From Pseudomonadota bacterium (GTDB taxonomy: Bacteria; Pseudomonadota; Gammaproteobacteria; Burkholderiales; Ferrovaceae): 64,000 nucleotides of DNA. Positions 58,244 through 64,000 of the stretch are shown piece by piece. Below the pieces are notes generated by a model. It saw only the letters and a program-made list of their open reading frames with translations, had not been told where the DNA came from and made no database searches. Position numbers and translations under genes: made by a program. The stretch covers positions 20,338 to 84,337 of the forward strand of contig JAKABO010000009.1 in the NCBI GenBank assembly GCA_021796835.1, written 5' to 3'. Position 1 is the first letter of the stretch. The number at the start of each line of letters is the position of its first letter.

Positions 58244-60355
58244 TTATGAGTCATCATCAGAATGTTCCCTTGCAAATTCCAGCGCCACATCCAGCGCTTC
58301 CATGAACTCATCAACCCGGATAGGTTTGGTTATATAGCGGAAAAACCCCGCTTTTATCCCTCTTTCGACATCGAGTGGCATCGCATTCGCACTGATGGCA
58401 ATGACGGGGATGTGCGCCGTAGTCGGGTCCAACTGCAGGATTTTCAGGGCTTCGAATCCATTGATGCCGGGCAGATTGATGTCCATCAGGATCACATTTG
58501 GCTGGGATGCGCGAGCAATCTCGATGCCACTATTCCCATTCACGGCACTCGTCAGACGAATATCCGGGTAGCGTGCGATGATTTTTTCAACCAGTTTCAG
58601 GTTTGCCGGGTTGTCCTCTACATAGAGCAAGGTGTGTGGCCGTGTTCCACGAAGTACATGCGGTTCGGTCGGTGCTGCCGCATCTCCTCCTTTCATGGAA
58701 AGGTATGGTTCGGTATCCGAGACGAGTTCGAACCAGAACACGCTTCCCATTCCGACGGCGCTTTCCACGCCGATCACCCCCCCCATCAGTTCAACCAGGC
58801 GCTTGCTCATCACAAGGCCGATGCCTGTGCCTTCCTCAGTGCTGTTCTCTTGTCCAAGGCGATTGAATGGTTGAAAGAGTTGAGTCAATTTTTCCAGAGG
58901 TAATCCCGCGCCGGTATCCCTGATGCTGATGCGCGTGCGTTCCGGGGTCACGGTACAGTCCACGATGACCGTTCCATCCGGCCGGTTGTATTTGATCGCA
59001 TTGGAAAGGAGGTTGATGAGGACCTGTTTCAGCCGTGTTCGGTCAGCGCGAACAAAGTAAGGGCTGTCGAACTGGGGAAAAGTCAGTCTGATGCCACGCT
59101 TTTTCCCCTGTGGTCCGATCATGGCCTGGCATTCGAGCATGACATCGGCCAATGATACCGACTCTTCCGACAGCAACAGTTTTCCAGATTCGATCACTGC
59201 GAGATCGAGGATCTCATTGATCAACTCCAGCAGATACCAGCCCGCGTGCAGGATCTGGTCGATGCTTTCCTTCTGGGCAGGTGTTGCCGGTGGGGAGTCG
59301 GTGTCCATCAACTGGGCAAAGCCGAGAATTGCATTGAGTGGGGAGCGCAACTCATGACTCATACTGGAAAGGAAGTTCGATTTTGCAAGGTTGGCTTTTT
59401 CTGCCACGAACTTGGCACTCTTCAACGCAACATTCGTTTCCTGCAGTTCCTGGTCGAGACGTTTGCTTTCCGTGATATCACGCGCTGCGGCAAATACACC
59501 CTGAAGGGTCCTGTCCTGGTCGTAGAAGACGGTCGCATTGTAGGACACGACTGTTTTCTTGCCATCCCGGGAACGCGCGGTGAGTTCGTAATTGGTGACT
59601 TTCTTTTCACTCAGCACCAGTTTGATGGCCGCCTCGGCTCGATCTGGATCGGTAAAATAGTTCTTGAACGGCGTGCCGATCAATTCGTCGCGCGTGCAAC
59701 CGGTGAGCGCCTCCATCTGCTGATTGATGTCGGTGATGATTCCGGACGGATCGGTCGTTATGATGGCGTCAATATTGGATTCGATGAGCGAGCGTGTGTA
59801 GAACTGCTGGTCGCGCAAGCGCTGATTGAGTTTCTTCTGTTCTGCTTCGACCTGCTTGCGCGTGGTGTTGTCGGTACCGATCAACAGATAGCCGATGATG
59901 GCGTCCTGCGCGTCCCGTAGCGCCGTGACGGATACCACCGCCGGGAAGCGGCTCCCGTCCTTGCGAAAGTAGGTCAACTCGTAGATGTCTTCGATCCCGC
60001 GCGAGGCCTTGAACACCAAAGCCTCGAAGCCGGGCGTAATGGGCGTTCCAAGCTCGAGGCTCAACGCTTTGGCACGCGCAATGACTTCCTGCGGATCGGA
60101 AATGTCGGCCGGTGTGATTTTGTTCATCACTTCGGCGGCCGTGTAGCCGAGCATACACTCGGCCCCGACATTGAAGATTTGAATGACGCCCTTTGCGTCA
60201 GTGGCGATACTCGAGAAGTTGGCGCTGTTGAAAATTGCGTTCTGCAAAGCGCCCGTTATCGGCATGGCCACTTGATGGCGGCGTTCCGTGATGCTGTCTG
60301 CCGTGGTGGGGGCATTGTCGACAGACAGGAGTGGATCGAGTGGTTTTCTGGACAT
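58244..60355 (-). CDS. PAS-PAS hybrid histidine kinase with C-terminal receiver
   Basis: A 703-residue cytoplasmic sensor kinase with no transmembrane segments. PAS1 is about 40-165 (SSIATDAKGVIQIFNVGAECMLGY) and PAS2 about 188-295 (AIITTDPSGIITDINQQMEALTG). HisKA has H334 in SMSHELRSPLNAILGF. HATPase has the N box LINLLSNAIKYN, G1 DTGAG (480) and G2 GTGIGL (509). The receiver has D625 in ILMDINLPGINGF and K677. The start MSRKPLDP is chosen at 60355 with AGGTAGG upstream; the frame stays open further upstream but that part looks non-coding. It is co-oriented with the receiver-MgtE gene and probably phosphorylates it. Confidence 0.92.
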   Translation of the reverse strand: MSRKPLDPLLSVDNAPTTADSITERRHQVAMPITGALQNAIFNSANFSSIATDAKGVIQIFNVGAECMLGYTAAEVMNKITPADISDPQEVIARAKALSLELGTPITPGFEALVFKASRGIEDIYELTYFRKDGSRFPAVVSVTALRDAQDAIIGYLLIGTDNTTRKQVEAEQKKLNQRLRDQQFYTRSLIESNIDAIITTDPSGIITDINQQMEALTGCTRDELIGTPFKNYFTDPDRAEAAIKLVLSEKKVTNYELTARSRDGKKTVVSYNATVFYDQDRTLQGVFAAARDITESKRLDQELQETNVALKSAKFVAEKANLAKSNFLSSMSHELRSPLNAILGFAQLMDTDSPPATPAQKESIDQILHAGWYLLELINEILDLAVIESGKLLLSEESVSLADVMLECQAMIGPQGKKRGIRLTFPQFDSPYFVRADRTRLKQVLINLLSNAIKYNRPDGTVIVDCTVTPERTRISIRDTGAGLPLEKLTQLFQPFNRLGQENSTEEGTGIGLVMSKRLVELMGGVIGVESAVGMGSVFWFELVSDTEPYLSMKGGDAAAPTEPHVLRGTRPHTLLYVEDNPANLKLVEKIIARYPDIRLTSAVNGNSGIEIARASQPNVILMDINLPGINGFEALKILQLDPTTAHIPVIAISANAMPLDVERGIKAGFFRYITKPIRVDEFMEALDVALEFAREHSDDDS

Positions 60356-60664
60356 GGACCTACCTGCTTGTCGATGGTGCGTCAGGGCCCTCGGTTTTCT
60401 GGAGGGCAGCGTGTTTTTCAAGAAGTTGTTCAAGGGTGGGAAAGCGATCCTCCTCCCTCTGGCAAGAAGCAAAGAGGCAGACCTGAACTCTTCATGGTGT
60501 CCTGACTGGTGGATATGTTCTGTGCGATGCCGAACAGAGGAGTGCCTATCAGATGTCGGATCGGATGTCAGAAGCCAGTGGGACCTGCGCGCAACCACCT
60601 GGCGGTTTGCCCGCCTGGAGAGCGGACAACCCGGTTCTTCAGAAAAGCCGACTGTGGGCAGATA
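60356..60664. other. Gap between Crp-family gene and hybrid kinase
   Basis: 309 bases upstream of the kinase on the minus strand. No gene, tRNA or strong hairpin was found. A GGATGTC-type direct repeat at about 60556-60575 is too short to interpret. Its length suggests that the kinase/channel pair has its own promoter rather than being transcribed only from the Crp-family gene. Confidence 0.45.
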
Positions 60665-61372
60665 CTACTCGGGGAGAAGGCGATCGAACTCTTTCTTGAC
60701 CACGGCGTAACATTCGCAGACTCGCTTCTCCAGCCCTACCCGGTCGAGAATGGTGATATGGCCGCGGCTGTACTTGATCAAGCCTGCCTTCTGCACATTT
60801 CCGGCGGCTTCCGTGACGCCCTCGCGGCGTACCCCGAGCATGCCTGCGATCAGCTCCTGAGTCATGATCAGTTCGTTGGAGGACAAGCGGTCGAGGCTCA
60901 GCAGGAGCCATCGGCAGAACTGTTGATCCAGGCTGTGGTGCCGGTTGCATACCGCTGTTTGTGCCATTTGGGTCAGCAATGCCTGGGTGTAGCGCAGCAA
61001 TAGGCCCTGCATCGGACCTGCGCGGTAAAACTCGTTTTTCAGAAGTTGACCCTTCAGACGGTAAGCGTAACCAGCACTTTGCACGACCGCCCGGCTGGGG
61101 GTCGTTTCGCCCCCCATAAACAGAGAGACTCCGACGACACCTTCATTGCCAACCACGGCAATTTCGGCCGATGAACCGTCTTCCATGACATAGAGCAGGG
61201 ACACGATGGAGTCGGTGGGGAAATAAACATGACGCATCTGAATGCCGGGCTCGTAGAGAACCTTGCCGAGGGGCATCTGAACCCATTCCATAAGGAGCGA
61301 GAAGTGCGCGTAGTCTTCCTCGGGCAAGGCGGCAAGAAGATGATTTTGACGAGGGTCCGGTGGAGGTGACAT
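60665..61372 (-). CDS. Crp/Fnr-family transcriptional regulator
   Basis: A 235-residue regulator. An N-terminal cyclic-nucleotide-like beta-barrel (MPLGKVLYEPGIQMRHVYFPTDSIVSLLYVMEDG) is followed by a long dimer helix and a Crp-type winged helix (LDQQFCRWLLLSLDRL, TQELIAGMLGVRREGVTEAAGNVQKAGLIKYSRG). The N-terminal Cys cluster of FNR is missing, so it is not an oxygen-sensing FNR; the effector is unknown. The ATG at 61372 has AGGGA six bases upstream; an ATG at 61405 is also in frame. It is divergent from the peroxiredoxin-glutaredoxin gene across a repeat-rich region. Confidence 0.92.
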   Translation of the reverse strand: MSPPPDPRQNHLLAALPEEDYAHFSLLMEWVQMPLGKVLYEPGIQMRHVYFPTDSIVSLLYVMEDGSSAEIAVVGNEGVVGVSLFMGGETTPSRAVVQSAGYAYRLKGQLLKNEFYRAGPMQGLLLRYTQALLTQMAQTAVCNRHHSLDQQFCRWLLLSLDRLSSNELIMTQELIAGMLGVRREGVTEAAGNVQKAGLIKYSRGHITILDRVGLEKRVCECYAVVKKEFDRLLPE

Positions 61373-61429
61373 ACAGGTTCCCTTTTGTGCATTGGTTGGA
61401 CTCAAACGAACCCTCCGGTCTTGCCGTTT

Positions 61430-61461
61430 AGATAATCCCAGGATGCCAGTATGGATTATCT
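61430..61461. repeat. Perfect 9-base inverted repeat with 14-base spacer
   Basis: AGATAATCC at 61430-61438 and GGATTATCT at 61453-61461 are exact reverse complements. It lies 58 bases before the Crp-family start. It could be a protein operator or, if transcribed, a leader stem. Confidence 0.7.
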
Positions 61462-61472
61462 TACATCATAGT

Positions 61473-61496
61473 GTACGGTATCGTACGGATCGTACG
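61473..61496. repeat. Three GTACG direct repeats with 9-10 base period
   Basis: GTACGG at 61473 and 61483 and GTACGT at 61492 are spaced ten and nine bases apart, close to one DNA turn. The tract is also rich in CGTACG palindromes. A further GTACGG occurs near 61628. Confidence 0.65.
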
Positions 61497-61560
61497 TCCC
61501 AGAGCCGTTCGGAATCCATTCGAAAACCGGAGAAAGTTCAAAAAAATTGCTCACTTAACT

Positions 61561-61574
61561 GTGCGTTACCGCAC
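61561..61574. repeat. Short palindrome GTGCG-TTAC-CGCAC
   Basis: A perfect five-base inverted repeat around a four-base spacer, between the repeat array and the peroxiredoxin gene. It is small enough to occur by chance. Confidence 0.4.
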
Positions 61575-61701
61575 CGAAAAGATGTGATCGTTGAGGCAGT
61601 CTGAGCCGTGGTGACCGTGCTGGTTTCCGTACGGTTCATGAATACGAATCCAAATAGCAGCAATCCGCCGGACAGATCCATTATCACCCCAAGGAGTCAT
61701 C

Positions 61702-62454
61702 ATGCTACCCAGCGCCAAGAGCCTAGAAGGCAAACCTGTCCCCAAGGTGACATTCAAAACCCGTCCCCATGGTCAGTGGAAGGATGTCACTACGGACGAA
61801 CTCTTTCAGGGGCAGACCGTCGTTGTGTTTGCTCTGCCCGGCGCCTATACGCCGACGTGTTCGGGCACGCACCTGCCGCGCTATAAGGAATTGGCCAATC
61901 TCTTCCGAGCCAATGGGGTGAATGAGATCGTCTGCCTGGCGGTCAATGATGCCTTTGTGATGAACGAATGGCAGAAGGATCAAGGAGCCGATAACTTGAG
62001 GATGATTCCGGATGGAAACGGCGAATTCGCGGCCGGGATGGGATTGCTGGTGGATAAGTCCGAGGTTGGATTTGGCAAGCGTTCCTGGCGCTATTCCATG
62101 CTGGTCAAGAATGGCGTGATCGAGAAAATGTTCATCGAACCGGAAAAGGAAGGCGACCCACTCGAGGTTTCCGATGCCGAAACCATGATCAAATACATCA
62201 ACCCGAAGGCAGTCGTGCCCGAACCCGTGCTGATTTTTTCAAAACCCGGTTGTCCCTACTGTGCGCGGGCCAAGGCATTGCTTGAATCCCGGGGAGTCAT
62301 CTACGACGAGATCAGCCTTGGCAAACACATCACCTCAAGCACATTGCATGCGGTTTCCGGCAGCCGTACCTGGCCGCAGGTCTTCATCGGCGGCAAACTC
62401 ATCGGCAGTGCGGATGATCTGGAAGCGCATTTCGGTGCGCACAAGACAGTCTGA
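61702..62454 (+). CDS. Peroxiredoxin-glutaredoxin fusion (Prx5 type)
   Basis: A 250-residue hybrid peroxidase that reduces peroxides with glutathione. Residues about 8-160 are a Prx5 domain with the peroxidatic C53 in PGAYTPTCSGTHLPRY. Residues about 172-245 are a glutaredoxin with CPYC (C184, C187) in SKPGCPYCARAKALL and the glutathione-site motif RTWPQVFIGGKLIGSADDLEAH. Such fusions are known, for example in Haemophilus and Chromatium. AAGGAG precedes the ATG. It is followed after 18 bases by a flavoprotein and is divergent from a Crp-family regulator. Confidence 0.95.
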   Translation: MLPSAKSLEGKPVPKVTFKTRPHGQWKDVTTDELFQGQTVVVFALPGAYTPTCSGTHLPRYKELANLFRANGVNEIVCLAVNDAFVMNEWQKDQGADNLRMIPDGNGEFAAGMGLLVDKSEVGFGKRSWRYSMLVKNGVIEKMFIEPEKEGDPLEVSDAETMIKYINPKAVVPEPVLIFSKPGCPYCARAKALLESRGVIYDEISLGKHITSSTLHAVSGSRTWPQVFIGGKLIGSADDLEAHFGAHKTV

Positions 62455-62472
62455 ATCGGAGCCTGGCGGGAT

Positions 62473-63918
62473 ATGAAGACTGTGCAAGTCGACGTTGCCG
62501 TCATCGGCGCCGGCACCGCAGGCCTGGGTGCGTACCATGCGGCGATAGCCGCCGGAGCACGCACTGCAATTATTGAAGGAGGGGACTATGGCACCACCTG
62601 CGCGCGCGTGGGCTGCATGCCGAGCAAACTCCTGATTGCCGCAGCCGAATCCGCCCATGCCGTCAGGAAGTCCTCGGGTTTTGGCATTCATGTGGAGGGT
62701 ATTATCCGCGTGGATGGTCACGAGGTCATGGCGCGCATCCGACGGGAGCGCGATCGCTTTGTTGGTTTCGTGCAGCGTGAAATGCGTGTCATTCCCGACG
62801 AGGATCGTATTCGTGGTCATGCACGTTTTTTAAACGATCATACGATTGCGGTCTCTGACCATATCCGCCTGACAGCCGGAAGCATCGTCATTGCAACCGG
62901 CTCCAGTGCGACCTATCCTGATTCGTCCGAGGCTTTGGGTGACCGCATGATCGTCAGCGACGACGTATTTGACTGGCTCGATCTGCCAAAAGCCGTGGCT
63001 GTGATCGGTCCGGGAAGTGTCGGCCTGGAATTGGGCCAGGCGCTGCACCGGTTGGGCGTTCGTGTCGTCGTCTTCGGACGGGGAGGTGGCGTTGGTCCTA
63101 TCAGTGACCCGGAGATACGCTCTTATGCCATCGCAGCCTTCAATGAAGAATTCACCCTGGAGTCTGATACCCACATCGAGACCATGTTGCGGGATGGTGA
63201 TCGTGTCGTCATTCGTCGCATGGGGGCCAACGGCTCTCGGGAGACCGATTCTTTCGATTACGTCCTGGCCGCCACTGGTCGGATCCCGAATGTCACGGGC
63301 ATTGACCTCAACCAGACCACGCTCCGGCTCGACGCCAAAGGTGTGCCTTTGTTCGATCCGGCAACCACCCGAACCATGAGCACAGATGGGGAAAGCACAA
63401 TTTTTATTGCGGGCGATGCCAGCAACTTCATCCCGCTTCTTCACGAAGCCATTGATGAGGGGGGTATTGCAGGCAAAAACGCTGCATTGCTTGCGCTGGG
63501 CAAGCCAGTGAATCCCGGCTTGCGCCGGGTTCCCCTCGGGGTTGTGTTTACCGATCCGCAGATCGGCATTGTGGGTGGGGGATTTCATGAAATGAAAGCA
63601 GGCACCTTTGCTACCGGACAGGTAAACTTCGAGAACCAGGGCCGTGCGCGCATCCTGCTCAAGAACAAAGGGCTGCTGAACGTCTACGGGGATCTGATGA
63701 CCGGCCGCTTTCTGGGCGCGGAAATGTTGGCGCCTGCGGCCGAGCATTTGGCGCATCTGCTTTCCTGGGCGTTACAGAACAACATGACCATCACGCAGAT
63801 GCTTGAAATGCCGTTCTATCACCCCGTCATCGAAGAAGGATTACGTACGGCCTTGCAAAATCTCGAGATCAAACTTTACCAGATGCGCGAAAAGCCCCGT
63901 CGTTCAGGGCGGGGATGA
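62473..63918 (+). CDS. Dihydrolipoamide dehydrogenase-like flavoprotein disulfide reductase
   Basis: A 481-residue FAD/NAD(P) disulfide oxidoreductase. The FAD motif is VIGAGTAGLGAYHAA, the redox disulfide C43/C48 is in TTCARVGCMPSK, and NAD(P) binding is in VIGPGSVGLELGQALHRLG. The second FAD motif is FIAGDASNFIPLLHEA, and the catalytic His-Glu pair is in FYHPVIEEGLRTAL. It resembles the Lpd/Mer branch more than glutathione reductase, and the substrate is uncertain. The last nine codons (EKPRRSGRG and stop) coincide with an IS200/IS605-like end hairpin, so the native C-terminus was probably altered. It sits 18 bases after the peroxiredoxin fusion, suggesting a shared redox role. Confidence 0.9.
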   Translation: MKTVQVDVAVIGAGTAGLGAYHAAIAAGARTAIIEGGDYGTTCARVGCMPSKLLIAAAESAHAVRKSSGFGIHVEGIIRVDGHEVMARIRRERDRFVGFVQREMRVIPDEDRIRGHARFLNDHTIAVSDHIRLTAGSIVIATGSSATYPDSSEALGDRMIVSDDVFDWLDLPKAVAVIGPGSVGLELGQALHRLGVRVVVFGRGGGVGPISDPEIRSYAIAAFNEEFTLESDTHIETMLRDGDRVVIRRMGANGSRETDSFDYVLAATGRIPNVTGIDLNQTTLRLDAKGVPLFDPATTRTMSTDGESTIFIAGDASNFIPLLHEAIDEGGIAGKNAALLALGKPVNPGLRRVPLGVVFTDPQIGIVGGGFHEMKAGTFATGQVNFENQGRARILLKNKGLLNVYGDLMTGRFLGAEMLAPAAEHLAHLLSWALQNNMTITQMLEMPFYHPVIEEGLRTALQNLEIKLYQMREKPRRSGRG

Positions 63919-63925
63919 ATAGCGC

Positions 63926-63942
63926 GGACGGCTATGCCGTCC
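63926..63942. terminator. Perfect 7-base hairpin after the transposase stop
   Basis: GGACGGC-TAT-GCCGTCC lies nine bases beyond the minus-strand transposase stop and just after the flavoprotein stop on the plus strand. There is no T run on either side, so it may be a second element-end structure rather than a terminator. Confidence 0.4.
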
Positions 63943-63951
63943 CTTGAATGC

Positions 63952-64000
63952 TCAATGGGGTGTTTGTTGTTGCTCGATGTACTGCCGAATGATTTCAATC
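63952..64000 (-). CDS. IS200/IS605-family transposase, C-terminal fragment cut by window edge
   Basis: Only the last 16 codons are visible; they read IEIIRQYIEQQQTPH and stop. A terminal I-R-Q-Y-I-E-Q-Q run is common at the C-terminus of Y1-tyrosine (IS200-like, TnpA) transposases. The catalytic HUH motif and tyrosine are outside the window, so intactness is unknown. The minus orientation, with its 3' end next to a GC-rich hairpin, matches the tnpA arrangement of IS608-type elements, in which tnpB would be divergent and off the right edge. Confidence 0.65.
   Translation of the reverse strand, partial: IEIIRQYIEQQQTPH

Larger units (their letters stand above)
61373..61701. promoter_or_regulatory. 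Divergent regulatory region between Crp-family gene and peroxiredoxin
   Basis: A 329-base gap without a gene. It holds a perfect nine-base inverted repeat (61430-61461), three helically phased GTACG repeats (61473-61496), a GTGCG-TTAC-CGCAC palindrome (61561-61574) and a fourth GTACGG near 61628. AAGGAG sits before the peroxiredoxin ATG. These are plausible operator sites for the neighbouring regulator or another dimer. No consensus -35/-10 pair stands out. Confidence 0.5.
63880..64000 (-). mobile_element. End of an IS200/IS605-like element (partial)
   Basis: The hairpin at 63895-63914 (CCCCGTC-GTTCAG-GGCGGGG, one G-T pair) has the imperfect GC-rich stem-loop style of IS200/IS605 ends, and a reading frame typical of the Y1 transposase C-terminus follows on the minus strand. 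TTTAC at 63875-63879 just outside the hairpin resembles the short tetra- or pentanucleotide targets of this group. The boundary at 63880 is inferred from that. The remainder lies beyond the window. Confidence 0.6.

Noticed and set aside
60356..60598. N-terminal extension of the hybrid kinase by 81 codons
   Set aside because: The extra part is Arg/His-rich and unlike any domain; the start at 60355 has a ribosome-binding site and leads straight into the PAS region.
61473..61496. Short CRISPR-like array
   Set aside because: Repeat units are only 5-6 bases with 9-10 base periodicity and no spacers or cas genes.

Overview
The window reads as a high-GC betaproteobacterial chromosome (Nitrosomonadales/Gallionellaceae-like is my guess, not proven). 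The evidence is gene order: ilvE-zinc finger-waaF, yhdP-nitrilase-tldD-aroG, accA-tilS, ndk-rlmN-rodZ-ispG-hisS-yfgM-bamB-der and thrS-infC-rpmI-rplT-pheS-pheT-ihfA-merR-tRNA-Pro are runs seen in Betaproteobacteria. The genes are tightly packed with many ATGA overlaps. No CRISPR array, rRNA or phage genes are visible.

Layout. 1-3.3 kb: a phosphomannomutase/phosphoglucomutase cut by the left edge, a YheT-type hydrolase and alanine racemase. 3.4-9.5 kb: a compact Trb/VirB-like type IV secretion block (trbB-C-D-E-J-L plus an 86-residue unknown) set between housekeeping genes and lacking trbF, trbG, trbI, a relaxase and a coupling protein. 9.5-37.4 kb: core genes for LPS, branched-chain and aromatic amino acids, fatty acid, isoprenoid, tRNA and ribosome functions and outer-membrane assembly, ending at a tRNA-Pro(GGG).

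37.5-57 kb: base composition drops immediately after the tRNA. Spot counts of single 60-base lines give about 65% GC before it and about 47-50% within the sugar cluster. This part carries a BON-domain protein and a 16-kb alpha-glucan/trehalose cluster: glgB, glgE, a treS-maltokinase fusion, glgX, treZ and a very large malQ-treY fusion. Together these encode both the GlgE route (trehalose to maltose-1-phosphate to glucan) and the TreY-TreZ route (glucan back to trehalose). It continues with a possible 24-residue membrane peptide, two envelope lipoproteins and a polyphosphate kinase 2, and looks like an accessory block behind a tRNA.

57-64 kb: a minus-strand pair in which a PAS-PAS hybrid histidine kinase is followed after 15 bases by a protein fusing a complete response-regulator receiver domain to an MgtE-type cation channel domain. 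Upstream lies a Crp/Fnr-family regulator, divergent from a peroxiredoxin-glutaredoxin fusion and a dihydrolipoamide-dehydrogenase-like flavoprotein. The right edge enters an IS200/IS605-like element whose end hairpin appears to supply the last codons of that flavoprotein.

The most interesting items are the receiver-MgtE fusion and its kinase, the inner-membrane-only Trb block, the MalQ-TreY fusion, an apparent AUC start for infC, three genes with leaderless-type starts, and the repeat-rich regulatory region at 61.4-61.7 kb.
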